NCBI RefSeq assembly: GCF_030247195.1 | Contig: NC_080672.1 | Location: 346,702,413 to 346,766,412 of the forward strand | Origin: Topomyia yanbarensis | Taxonomy: Eukaryota; Arthropoda; Insecta; Diptera; Culicidae | Reading direction: 5' to 3' | DNA: 64,000 nucleotides | Shown: positions 31,560-43,370 of the stretch, one piece after another | Numbering within the stretch: the stretch's first letter is position 1 | Layout: each line of letters starts with the position of its first letter | Translations under genes and position numbers: made by a program | The notes under the pieces: generated by a model | Database searches by the model: none | The model's input: the letters and a program-made list of their open reading frames with translations, nothing else | What the model was told of the DNA's origin: nothing

Positions 31560-33877
31560 CGCTTGTTATCATAGAAAATGTCAAAAAAAATCTATTCTAC
31601 TGTAGTGGCTTATACAGATTAGTCTAGATTTATTTAAGTAATATTGTCGGTAGAAAATACAAGTTGATTTTAAAGTACTTATATATAGATAGTAGTGTGG
31701 GAAAATCTCTTACATCGTAACATAATATACCGCAAATCAGCTACACTTCCATGAACCAGTTCATATTGTGAAGTAATGATAAGGTCGTTGATAACTTAAG
31801 CCAAGGCGCAGTAGCGGATTTCCCTAAAAACCTGGCCAAAAGTCGAAAATGGTTTTGATTGACCTGCAAAGGTAGGTACCACCGTTTTATGAGGCGCTGA
31901 TTACGATTTTAATGTCAGATTTTCAAAATTCAAAATGGCGGATGCAAAATGGCGGACATTTTAATTTAAACATAAGCAAATTCCCACGAATAAAGATTTA
32001 ATAATTCCGGTGTATGCCAATAACGTTTATACTGTATCGAATTTTAAACAGCGTTTAGTTAAATTCGTTGATTTGCACGCAATTATATGTTTAGGTGTCT
32101 ATATAATGTAGCTATTATGAGAATTGATGTTCTTAGTCATTTCAAACTATGTATATTGAAATATTATACAACATAGTTACAAAACTTTTAAAGACTTTGT
32201 ATGATTATTATTTAATTGCTGCCCAATGCACAAAATTCTCAAAGAACGAAAAATATTATTTTTCCAAATTATAGAAAAAAGCCGATTCTGCGACGAAATG
32301 CATGGAATGAAAATTGACGACAAGTTTGCATGTAAATTGCAGTAACTAAAAAATGAATATGATAGAAATACGCAAACAAGTGAAATTCACTAAGATTCAT
32401 AGTTTTATTTACATTAAATTTGACCGAGGATTTGTCTAAAGTCCATTATTACGATGAAGCGTCCATTTAAATTCGTGCGTTATACTTGGTCAGAATATGC
32501 TGATTCTGCTTCCTGATATAGTTTTGACCAATTAAATTTTGTTGTTATGCTTGCTGACATGCTACGACTGTCAATCTTCTCACAAACAAATTTGCCAAGC
32601 TGGAGTGTACGCCAAAGTGTGCTTTTTGACCAAATCACGGCCGGAGATCCCAGTATGCTTTTACACTATTCTACTGATATTCTCTTGTAGTATCCAGTCA
32701 TATATTCCACCTCTAGATTTGTTTTGCTTTGCATGATCAAAGGTGATAGTTCCCCGGTAACTTTTAAGCATGGTATTCATAATCGATTTTTGATATGTGG
32801 AACCTTTGGCTATCACTTCTGTTGATCTCGTTGGTTTTCAATATGAACGACCAAAATTACTTACGTCTTTTGGTTTCTACTTTTGATTACTTTTGAACAT
32901 GTTTCTGAATCTCGATGAAATTTTCAGCAGTAATTAAAAGTACGAGTCCAAATTTTAACTGAAAATCTTATAATCCGTCTCCGTCTCCACTTAATCAAAG
33001 ATTACTTATAAACGGGCAAATTCGGGCAAGAATTCTATAATGTTCCAAATGGAGAATTGTTAAAGGAACACAAATTGCCTTGAAACATAGTGGACATACG
33101 TGGACAAAAAAAGTATTTTAATAATTTAGTTAAAATGTCTGTTGAAACCGTTGAAATGTCTGTTACAAAAGCGTGAAACTTATACACTTTTTCTATAAAC
33201 AAATAAAATAATATTTATTGACATCAATACATATAAATAAAGTGCATATCGTCAGCATAACTTTCCACTATTCCACATTCGAAACCGGCACTTTTATCAA
33301 AATCTAGTTACACTTGAATAATACTGATATTTCGGGCGCTCGATAAAAAATATGAGCAAAACGCGATGGTTTAAGCTGTTTCGATGTGCCAGCACCACAA
33401 ATATAAAAATTTTGGAGCGTTTCACCTAAAATAGCTCGCGGCAGCACCATCTGAACGACAATATATGTATTAGAACCTAAAGTACAACCATGCCATTTTG
33501 GCCAGGTTTTTAAGCAAATCCGCCACTGTGCAAGGCCCAATTATCACGATAACGCATACAGAATTTACGGAAATCGTGGTTCAGCTTTTAAAATCTTGAA
33601 ACAAAACCACACGACGCCGCATAAAAAATCCAAGCGGAAAGTCATTATTGAAATATCACGATAACGTACATAGAAATCACAAAAATCGTGACTAAGCACT
33701 TAAAATCATGATCATAGTTTAAATCCCGGGTGTTTTAGTCGACATAGTTAATACAAATAGGTATATCGAACTGTGAACTATAATCATAGAATACTAAGAA
33801 TATTTAAGAAACAACCACAGTTACCCACCTGACATTCGAGTATTTTCTTAAAGTAAACTAGTTTTGTGCTAGCCTAG
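31560..33877. other. Intergenic, no gene
   Basis: AT-rich sequence. It contains a tandem CAAAATGGCGGAtg / CAAAATGGCGGAc phrase (31927-31955) that looks like the edge of a repeat, and a short GTGGACATACGTGGACA phrase (33090) of the same type as the ends of the element at 4218-6541. No gene is supported. Confidence 0.4.
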
Positions 33878-33908
33878 TATTCATGAAACATAAATAGTTT
33901 CATGAATA
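33878..33908. repeat. 12-bp inverted repeat hairpin
   Basis: TATTCATGAAAC and GTTTCATGAATA are reverse complements around ATAAATA. It abuts the MITE at 33912. Confidence 0.55.
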
Positions 33909-33911
33909 CTA

Positions 33912-34226
33912 CACACCAAAAAAATCTGAATTTTATCGTTGACGTAATTGCAAACATGACACAATTCAACAAACCGTAATTTACGAAATGACAGAACATT
34001 ACCGTGTTCCATTTAATTTTACATGAAACATATACTTTACATGCGCAATGACTTAAAATTACACTTCCTACCATTCAGAACAAACGCTGTATGTGGAGTA
34101 AAATTACATGATTTACGAAATTAAACGTCATGTAAAATTAAATTCAAACGTAAAACTAAGTCATTTTTGATGCTCGTATATGTCATGGTCAGGAGATGTA
34201 AATTTACACTATTTTTTCTAGGTGTG
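33912..34226. mobile_element. TA-flanked MITE with CACACC ends
   Basis: The left end is CACACCAAAAAAATCTGAAT and the right end in reverse complement is CACACCTAGAAAAAATAGTG. TA lies on both sides (33910-33911, 34227-34228). It is 315 bp. The interior has many TAAAATTAC / GTAATTTTA words in both orientations. This fits a Tc1/mariner-derived MITE. Confidence 0.75.
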
Positions 34227-34979
34227 TAGGATTATTATTCACGATTCCAGGAGTTTGGTTATGTTCCCGTAAACGGTCTACTATATGAAATCGGAATTTT
34301 TTCATGAATTTGTGAACTGATTTTTTTCCGTGTACACATGTCGAGAATTTATTTGTGAAATTACGACCTTTTCATACGATATTTACGTTTCTCCATCAAG
34401 AATAATTTGTTTTCCAAAATAAACATGAGATTTCCTTTAACTTTCCTCTTACACTAAGGCACTATAGGATGGTTGGAACTGTTTATTTTGGAAAAAATGA
34501 TCGGTTTTAAGTCCGACCGGTCTAGTCACAAATCATCAAAAAATGAGATATTCATAGCATTGGATACAGAATTACTTCAGCTACATTCGACGTTTGCCAG
34601 ATTTGAAATATGTAACAATAAGCAAGAATTATGGCAAAAAGTAATTACTGCGATTCAAACTTTAAACTCGTTTTTGTCGAAATCAATAAATTGTTACTAG
34701 ATTCGGTCTGACTTAACACCGACCAAATGCGGAATGGATGATTAAGTTGAATATGAGGATTTGAAGTATGTTTAAAGAAAACACGCCTAAAAATAAATTT
34801 TTCAGAAATCCCGTTGTAATTAACATTAAAAAAAACAAAAAAATAAAAACAAAAAAGCGAACTACAATTATATAATTTGAAGAACTCTGTGATAATCGCA
34901 CTAGAAACAAAAACACAAGAAAAATACGGTTTGAAAGTATATTTTATTGTATTTAACCTTCAACCTTTGATCAAACACT

Positions 34980-35252
34980 TCAGAGGAAAGGAAGCGGCTC
35001 ATTATAGTGCATAAAAACGACACCATAGTGGGGACTCACACCAGGCAGAAACTCGACCACATTCATCAGGTAGGCGTTCAGATAGTAGATCCCGGAAAAT
35101 ATTTCGAAATTGGACGCCACATCCTTCATGATGTCCCGCATAGCCTCTTCACTATTACTTCGGATTTCTACCGCCCCCGTGACTGGCATGGTGACCGCTA
35201 TCACCACCGATAGCAGCACGATGACGAGTAGGATGGAATTGCTTGCGGACAT
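34980..35252 (-). CDS. Small secreted protein, 90 aa, with HYGVVFMHY motif
   Basis: I chose the ATG at 35252 because it opens a good signal peptide (MSASNSILLVIVLLSVVIAV, TMPVTGA). The longer in-frame start at 35378 adds 42 residues with no signal. An acidic helical segment (NSEEAMRDIMKDVASNFEIF, SGIYYLNAYLMNVVEF) is followed by LPGVSPHYGVVFMHYNEPLP at the C-terminus. The order helix, LP, Y-x-G-x-V-x-M-H-Y is shared with the genes at 30138 and 58831. AATAAA lies at 34943-34948 (minus strand). No known family is recognised. Confidence 0.8.
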   Translation of the reverse strand: MSASNSILLVIVLLSVVIAVTMPVTGAVEIRSNSEEAMRDIMKDVASNFEIFSGIYYLNAYLMNVVEFLPGVSPHYGVVFMHYNEPLPFL

Positions 35253-35651
35253 TTGGAACGGCTGGCTGGATACTGCCGATTGGGAAAGTGTTTGATTAGC
35301 AGAACTGTACAATTTGCAATTGCAATACACGTAGGCTAAAGTTTGGTACTTCCGATCGAACGACCCTTCCTCATGCAAGTGAATGTCTGAAATGCACTGA
35401 AGCTAGCTGGACCCGAACGGATCGGTTTTGATGGGTGAAAGGCGTCGCTGCCGGTGCAGTTTGTGTTGGATCAAATTCACGAAAGGGACTCGTGATGTGC
35501 ACTATCACCTCTTCACATGTGTTAGTCGAACTGATCGAGTCGCACTGATCGATAGAATGGACCAGACCAGTTTGTTCGTTTGTTCAATAGTGACGTGAGA
35601 AACAATCAGTGAATAGAAAGTTACTGTGTCTTTGAAAAATTGTTTTCTAAG

Positions 35652-35682
35652 TAATTTTAATTATTATTATTATTATTATTAT
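35652..35682 (+). repeat. (ATT)n microsatellite
   Basis: A run of TTA/ATT of about ten units is visible near 35658. Confidence 0.9.
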
Positions 35683-37366
35683 ACACTAAAGGCGTTTTTG
35701 GACTGATGCTATACTTATGTAACCGGAAAGTTAACTTATTGTGCCAAATTTATAATGAGTGTGGCGGGTATAACAACGGTGTAGAAACAAAAACACTAGA
35801 AGCAATAGCAGTTATTTCTATAATTAATCACAATAATTCTCCATTTTGATGCGTTGTGGACATCTCAATATAAAGGAAATATTTGCAAGGACACCTTGAT
35901 TCAGACTTTTGAAGTCTTAGCCATAAGAAACTGACAATAAAGACTGTTAAAAAAATTAATCAGTTTTTATGGCCATCGTTTGCAGTTGGCAGCTATTATT
36001 AAATATCGTACCGAAAAGTGTAAAGATTAAGCGACTCTAGTGGAAGTGTAATAATTTTTAGTTAGGGAATGTCGCAGTGCGTTGAAACAAGTGGGGGATG
36101 AAACTGTGCCCAATTCTAGCAGAACAATTCCGTTGCGGATCTGGCATAATGTTTTTGTTATGGATATTAGACATCTCCACATTTTGAAAAAGTTTTGAAA
36201 TATACATGGGTCAGCTCAGATTTTGTTCTAGGTGTGAATTTATAAACTTTCGCCAAAAACGGCTTAATTTGGACATGATTTAGAGGTGTCTCCTATGTTT
36301 CCATAGGAAGATCACTTACACTCTGATTTAGCAGGCCCTGCATGCCCACAAATTACCAAAGGTTGTTTCTTAGACATATCTTAACATGTTTTAACAGGTG
36401 AACATAACTCTAATCGCAATAGAAAATTTGTCAACTGGATTTTCATATAAAAACCTGTTTTAATCCACCTAGCGGTGCAATTGTGCCTTTCTCATTTCTC
36501 TAAACTATGGCACGGAGACTTTTTATGTTCAACATAATCGTGGAAATGTCCATTACATTCTTAGTACACTTTGCACTTATACACAATGGCATGCCAGCCA
36601 CGAACTTGATGAGCTACGTGTCGACGGTGAAACACTTGAAACAAAAAAATATCATACTTCATTAGCCTAATCAGCATTAGATCAATGTTATCTGCTTGCT
36701 AACTCATTTTGTCATGCGGGGGTGGGTATGTGAGGAGGGCGAAAGTCCCATGAACGAACGACTCCCCAGCTTAAATTGGTATGCTTTGTAATGTAGTGGT
36801 GGTTTAAAGATGATGGGGTTGAAAGGGAGGGGTATGAGGGCTGGTTGGGGTGGTGGTCTGAGGGGTGATTTAAGGAGATTTTTAAAGGAGGGGCGCGAAC
36901 AGTAGAGGGGGGGTATAACCCCTCTCCGTAAACCATCAACTACGCCCCTGTTAAACTCCAGAAACCCTAAACGAGTCGAAAAAAAAATTTGCCGGGATTA
37001 GGTTGACGTTTTTCAGAGTGATTGCATAACCTTTCTATATGAGAAAGGCAAAAATGTGCCAAAATCCAAAAAAGTGAATCGTAGTCAAATTTTTTTTTCG
37101 AGTTTGCATCAAATCTCGACATTTCATGCACATTGAACACATTTAGCATCAAAAATAAAAATTCAGTTTTTAATTTTTCCTATAGTTTATATGAGAAATT
37201 TCTGTGTGGCCGCACTCTGAAACCCGTAATTCCGGAACCAGAATTCCGATCGATCCAAAATTCAATAGCAGCCGATGGGAAGGTTGCACCTTTCATTTGA
37301 GACTAAGTTTGGGCAAATCGGTCCAGCCATCTCTGAGAAAAATGAGTGACATTATTTGACACATAC

Positions 37367-37484
37367 GCACATACATACACACACACACATACACACACAC
37401 ATACACACACACATACACACACACATACACACACACACATACACACACATACACACACACATACATACATACACACACACATAC
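37367..37484 (+). repeat. (CA)n/(TACA)n microsatellite, unit 1
   Basis: A mixed ACAC/ATACAC tract. The antisense frames rich in Val-Cys are artefacts of this repeat. Confidence 0.95.
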
Positions 37485-37915
37485 AGACTTTTTCCGATCT
37501 CGACGAACTGAGTCGAATGGGATATGACACTCGGCCCTCCGGGCCGGGATTAGGTTGACGTTTTTCAGAGTGATTGCATAACCTTTCTATATGAGAAAGG
37601 CAAAAATGTGCCAAAATCCAAAAAAGTGAATCGTAGTCAAATTTTTTTTTCGAGTTTGCATCAAATCTCGACATTTCATGCACATTGAACACATTTAGCA
37701 TCAAAAATAAAAATTCAGTTTTTAATTTTTCCTATAGTTTATATGAGAAATTTCTGTGTGGCCGCACTCTGAAACCCGTAATTCCGGAACCAGAATTCCG
37801 ATCGATCCAAAATTCAATAGCAGCCGATGGGAAGGTTGCACCTTTCATTTGAGACTAAGTTTGGGCAAATCGGTCCAGCCATCTCTGAGAAAAATGAGTG
37901 ACATTATTTGACACA

Positions 37916-38027
37916 TACGCACATACATACACACACACACACATACACACACACATACACACACACATACACACACACATACACACACACATACACACAC
38001 ACATACATACATACACACACACATACA
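37916..38027 (+). repeat. (CA)n/(TACA)n microsatellite, unit 2
   Basis: The second copy in the tandem unit, with a different number of repeats. Confidence 0.95.
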
Positions 38028-39949
38028 GACTTTTTCCGATCTCGACGAACTGAGTCGAATGGGATATGACACTCGGCCCTCCGGGCCGGGATTAGGTTGA
38101 CGTTTTTCAGAGTGATTGCATAACCTTTCTATATGAGAAAGGCAAAAAATATATCAAAACCAAGGAAAATTAGTAGTATTTTTTCTTGATTTTGATATTC
38201 TTTTCTAAATAAAAATCCAGTTAACAAATTTTCTATTGTGATTAGAGCTATGTCCAGTGAGACACGGTTGTATGAAAAAAATAAAATTTCGCTCCGAGTA
38301 ACTTTTTGGGTCCCATTTAGCTCCCAGAACAACTCTACAAATTTTAAGCTCGATCGGTGAAACTATATTTTTGCGCCCACTGTTTAAAGTTTACATGAGA
38401 TTTCGTATGGGGAAATCGCCTTTTGCAAAATAATTCGTCCAAGAGTCGCCCGTTACCTCCTAAAAATAAATAGATATCTTATTTTAATAGAAATTTGTTA
38501 AGGAAACAAAGTCTAGAAAGCTGCGAAACGGTCTGATGCTTGTGGAAAAATATATTAAGAAAAAATCAATTCATGCCCTGAAGATCAATGAAAATTTCAT
38601 TTTGCATAGTAACACTGCTACTGACGATCAAATTATATGCAAAAAAATTAACTTTCTCTAATTATGTACAAAAGAAGCCTCAATTTATCCCTCAAAACCC
38701 TTGTGAAGTGACCAAACCGTGCAGATAATTGATTTAGACACATTTGGAAAAGATCAAAACAAAATTTCAAATAATTGAACAAGAAACGGCAGTGGTGCTA
38801 GAAAAAATTAATTTTTTATCAATAGTCAGAGCATCAATCGGTTTCAGCTTAATAACTTTTTTCTCAAGCATCAGATCGTTTCATGGTTTTCGAGACTTTG
38901 TTTCTTTGCTAAATTTCCTATAAAAGTCACATAACGGTTTATTTTTAGGAAACAATTGGAGACTCCTGGAGGAATTGTTTTGTGAAATGTTGAAATGTTG
39001 CAAATGTTGAAAGTTATGCATTTTTTTGGTGAACAGTTCTATGTTTCATAGACATTAAATCAATTTTAACTTCACTTCCTATTAAATAAAGACCCTTATT
39101 ATAGTACATCTCTACAAAAACGAGATCAATTTGAAAAGAAATCTGAGGATTATGATTGATTACAGAACTCTGGAATTTTCTATTGGAATGTTTTCAGGCA
39201 GGAATTTGATATTGTTCATTTTCCCATACAAAATCCCATGTAAACTTTAAACAGCGGGCGCAAAAATATAGTTTCACAGATGGAGCTAAGATTTTGCAGA
39301 GTTGTTCTAGGACCCAAATGGTACGTAAAAGGTGGCTCGGAGCTGGTATGTAATTTTTGTCCCACCCTAATGTCCACCTGTTAAAACATGTTAAGATATG
39401 TGTAAGGAACATTCTTTGATGATTTGTGGGCATGTAGAGCCTATTAATTCAGAGTGTAAGTGATCTTCCTATGGATACAGCAAAAACACCATTTTTGATT
39501 GGAGACACCTCTAAATCATATATAAATTAAGCCATTTTTGGCAAAAGTTTTTAAATTCACAGCTAGAACAACAATTTGAGCTGACCCATGTATATTTCAA
39601 AACTTTTTCAAAATGTGGAGAGGTCCAATGCATATACTGCCCCCATAAAAGCAGGACAGTTCTATATGCATTTTTGTAGAAAATAAGTGATCCCGTGAAT
39701 TATAGTGCGGACCACCTTGAAGTTACAGAGAAGAATTGAAACAAACCAGTTTTTTTTAGAGAATGTCACAAAAAATTGATGTCAATGAAAAAGTAAATCT
39801 TCAATAGTATAATGTAACAAAGTAGAGTGATTTTTGCAGTAGGATTTGTCAAGCAAATAAAAATGAATAGCTATATGAATCTTACAAACTAACTTATAAA
39901 CTATAAAGAGAGCTAATCGTTGCAATTGGCGATCGCAACGATTTTTGTT

Positions 39950-41581
39950 GGAAATTAATACTGTTCGTCATAATTTCTAATGTTTCTATGTTTGCGAGTC
40001 TATGCAATTCGTTTGTGCTAAACTAGGGAGGACGCTTCAAAATCGTTTTAAGAATTTTGTTCTGAATTCTTTTAAGTGATTTTTTTCCTGGTAGCACAAC
40101 AACTTGCCCAAATTGGCACTGCATATAGCATTGCCGGTCTAAATATTTGTTTATAAATTAATAGTTTCTTCTTTTGGCAGAGCCTAGATTATAAGGGGGT
40201 ATAAACTTTTAATACATTTGTTGTATTTTGCTTGGATTCCTCAAAAGTAAACTTTTACCGTAATTCAAACCCAAGTATTCAACTTGACCTGTCCACTTTA
40301 AATTCAAACCATTAAATTTAATGCTATGGTTATTATTCGAGTTAAGAGAAGAAACTATTGACTTATATGGAAAAAATATTAATTGTGTAGTTGAATGTCG
40401 AATCCAAACTGCCCAGGAAGAATGATGGGAATCTCATTGGTATGGTATTCCTATTAATTTACTAATAAAATATAGTAAACTTATATATTAATTTACTAAT
40501 AAAATACAGTAAACTAGATGCTTCAGCTGAATTTACAGAATAAAAATAATCTTGGCATTTTTCCATCTTACAGGAAAACATTTGCTATATATTTTAACCA
40601 AGCAAGTTTTTAAAAATTCCATCATAACCTGAAGCTTTCATATTTATTATTTTTTTTGTAATAGATTTGATTTTATCGTAGTTTGATTCCACAATTTCGT
40701 CTAGATATAATTCTTGATTTGAAACATTTTCATATTTTTGAAATACTTCGTTTTCAATAGGACTCACAACGTTGACATTAAAATTACGGACGCTCTCAAA
40801 CTGCTGGGAGAATTTTCGAGCGTTTCCTCCGTTTGAAAGAAGTATATTGTCACTTTCCAAAGCTGGAATTGGTTTCTGAGGTTTCTTTAGAATATGGCTT
40901 GATTTGTTCAACCCTTTTCGCGAATTTTTCATTTCTTAAGAGTGTGAATCTATACTTAATTTATTTTTGAATATCCTGATAGATAATTGTATAATACTGT
41001 GTCAATTCTGCTTTTTAAGAAAACGAAAAAGTTCAAAGTCAGCATGTGTAATCAATTCGCTACAAAGGTGACTTTGATCTGTCAAAACCAAATCAATTGT
41101 CGATGGATTCCTTACAGACGTATACCACGTAGGTCCATTTCCGACAAAAGTGAATAATAACCAGCAAAGCAAACATTAAAAAGTAGTTTACCGTTGGAAT
41201 TGCTTTGAGCATTTTTCCAGGATCGGTGTTTAGTGCTAAAATAACCGATTATAAAGAACTTCGACCGATTTGTTGTAAATTTCCTTTCAAGAAATTAGTT
41301 TGCTCGTCATTGCATTGAACAGGCAAATAAGCTGCAGCAATAAAAATGATACAAAGATCGGTTTCAACTTCAATACCCAAACTCACGATCACCTTGCTAT
41401 CTAGAGACGGCAAGACGCGATGCTTAATTCTGCGATTAACCACTTTTGCGATTCCTCGCCGAATCCAACTGTTTCATCAAATCGATGAATAACTACATTA
41501 GAGTTACTCTTCCATTTAATATTTGGTTTTAATGAACGAGCATTCCAGTTTAATAAATTTAAATGATTATTTAAAGTCATT
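39950..41581 (-). pseudogene. Jockey/Juan-like LINE ORF2 remnant
   Basis: The minus strand opens at 41581 with LNNHLNLLNWNARSLKPN (endonuclease start). A deletion follows, then EVETDLCIIFIAAAYLPVQC (41443-41249), the RT N-terminus with NILLSNGGNARKFSQQFES and NVVSPIENEV and MKASGYDGI (40932-40594), then the C-terminal VVLPGKKSLKRIQNKILKTI and PPWFSTNELHRLANIETLEI region (about 40100-39950). The order is that of Jockey-clade elements such as Juan. The catalytic middle is lost or unreadable. Confidence 0.7.
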
Positions 41582-42159
41582 ATTAAGCATAAAATTCATT
41601 ATAATTTTGATAGCAAATTTCAAAAAACTTCAAACATGGAGGTAGAGTTTAACATTGTAGTCATCAAATGAAACATTGATTTCTGCAAGATATCAATTTT
41701 GCTTCTGTGTTGCTACCTACCTCTGAAGTGCTTACGTGCATAGTTCAAACTTTACTTCGATATCGACTTTTTCTAAAAATGATTTGAATTATTATCGCTA
41801 ATCCTAACGGCAAAGAATAAATAAAAAACTCTCGAAACCTGTCAAGGAAAATCATCATCATTACTGGAATTTTCCTTATCACGAAACTTTACGATAACCT
41901 TCGGTCACTTATATTAAAAATTTTCAGGTACTTTATAATGTTCACAACCTTATTAGGGAAAGTTGTTTAAGAAGCTTTAATATAATATATGTAAACTGAG
42001 TATCGCACGAATGGGAATAGGTTCGCCGACTTTTGGAAGAGGTCGATAAAATAACCCCTTGAAAACTATCAAAATATTGGTGTGTTTCGATGCAATTGAA
42101 AAAAATATCCTCAAAAAATGGGATGTACCTATTGATGTGAGACATAGTAAATAATAAAT

Positions 42160-42510
42160 TAAATAAAGACCCGTTTTATCGGCTCCATGGTGTATTTTTG
42201 GCTGACGAAATGGGGACATTGACTGAAACGGTACATTTTTTCTACATACTAAACTGAAGCTGAATTCTTTCCTTCTCTTGATGTAGTCTGCTAACTATTT
42301 CTGATTATTTAATATAGTCTTCTAGCGCAAAAATCTCGAAAAAAATGATTTTTTTTATTTTTGCATATTTGCATGTTTAAGATAAGGAAACATGCTCAAG
42401 AAAGGATTTACTCGAATTCAGCCCTGTTCAATTGCTAGAGCCCATCAAACATATTTTTATATGAGGTTTACAAAATTAGGGACTGATCAAATCAGGTCTT
42501 CAATGTATTA
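42160..42510. mobile_element. Remnant of a pogo-like MITE (CAGTAAAGAC family)
   Basis: TAAAGACCCGTTTTATCGGCTCC, GGCTGACGAAATGGGGACAT and ACATGCTCAAGAAAGGAT correspond to phrases of the intact copy at 56515-56944 (in reverse) and of the remnant at 59890-60238. The outermost bases are mutated. Confidence 0.6.
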
Positions 42511-42524
42511 TAATAGATAGGCAG

Positions 42525-42538
42525 TATTTGAAGAAGTT
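42525..42538 (+). repeat. Target-site duplication, left copy
   Basis: ATTTGAAGAAGTTT matches 48692-48705 exactly (14 bp) and brackets the I-like LINE. Confidence 0.85.
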
Positions 42539-42965
42539 TTTTTTCCCAATTCGTTTATTTGATAAGGCAGGTTTGCGTTAGCTTAAAGGTGCCAATTTTG
42601 TTTTGTTTTACATTTTAAATTACTTAAAACTAGGGGATTACATATTGATTAGCTATACATATACACAAGGGGGTAATATAATTTTCGTAAGATTAGGGGG
42701 TCATTTAGTTTTTATGGCAATATGGTTTGACATTTTTAGCAATGAGATTATTGGAGCAAATAATGTTTAACTAAGGGGGAAAATTTATACGACTATCTTA
42801 AAAGTAGAAATAATTAGAGGGCGTGATTAAATTTTGTAAAGATTCGGAGACATTAATTAGAGTTATTTTATGTGGCAGTAGAGTTGGGCATTTTCAACGA
42901 GATCATATAATATAATAGTTAAAACTAGAAAAGGCAAGAAGAGCTAAATGCTTCATGAAGATATT

Positions 42966-42982
42966 TGGGGGGGGGGGGGGGG
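42966..42982 (+). repeat. Poly-G run in the LINE 3' UTR
   Basis: About 17 G in a row (with one A following) on +. It lies in the 3' UTR of the I-like element. Confidence 0.9.
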
Positions 42983-43370
42983 AGGGGTGTTACTTCTGTG
43001 TATAAGAGTCAGGGGAAGTAGGGTGGACAAACATGGCAGGGGGAGAACATTATTTCAGTTTCAGACTTCGGGAGATCAACGGATGGATTACAGAATCAGG
43101 GTGGCCTTCATCAGGAAGAATCATGTACTGGGACGCCGGGTGGTCGTTCTTAAGATGGCAGGGGTTTCTCCAGACGATTTCGTAGTGCGGCTCAGATGTT
43201 GATCGGCTACATTTCGAGTTGTACGTGTGATGTTCGTGCTTTAGGTCCCGTGTTTGTTGGCTCATTTGACAGGGATGTTTTGTGTCGCCTTGGAGTCGCA
43301 TCAAACCATCGTGGGTGTATGGTACAGGTGGAAGAGAGCGTTTCTGAGAATGATAAGGAAAAAGGGGCAG

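Larger units (their letters stand above)
36991..38145. repeat. Tandem duplication of a 547-bp unit
   Basis: GCCGGGATTAGGTTGACG starts at 36991, 37543 and 38085, so there are two full units (552 and 542 bp) and a short third. The two units are almost identical outside the CA microsatellite, whose length explains the 10-bp difference, so the duplication is recent. Each unit ends CTCGGCCCTCCGGGCCGG after GACGAACTGAGTCGAATGG, the same module as the 3' tail at 54185-54300. Confidence 0.9.
36413..38247. mobile_element. Inner element with its own inverted ends
   Basis: AACATAACTCTAATCGCAAT plus AGAAAATTTGTCAACTGGAT at the left end is repeated inverted at 38203-38247 (ATCCAGTTAACAAATTTTCT, ATTGTGATTAGAGCTATGT). 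It interrupts the left arm of the larger palindrome. It contains G-rich mosquito-type repeat sequence (36715-36950), the tandem units and the microsatellites. Confidence 0.6.
36161..39631. mobile_element. Large inverted-repeat (palindromic) composite
   Basis: The left arm (36161-36410; ATCTCCACATTTTGAAAAAG, GAGGTGTCTCC, TTCCATAGGAAGATCACTTA, AACATGTTTTAACAGGTG) is repeated in reverse at 39372-39631. Inward, 38250-38420 (GCTCCGAGTAACTTTTTGGG, TTTTTGCGCCCACTGTTTAA) pairs with 39215-39370. 38440-38560 pairs loosely with 38860-38980. The arms are therefore about 600 bp each, with the left arm interrupted by the inner element 36413-38247. No transposase is seen. Confidence 0.7.

Noticed and set aside
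35253..35378. N-terminal extension of the 34980 gene by 42 residues
   Set aside because: The extension buries the signal peptide; the ATG at 35252 gives a clean one.
37293..37704. Val/Cys-rich frame on the minus strand
   Set aside because: It is the translation of a CA/TACA microsatellite.
42948..43202. 84-residue frame starting at the poly-G run
   Set aside because: It lies antisense in the LINE 3' UTR and starts with a Gly run coded by the homopolymer.
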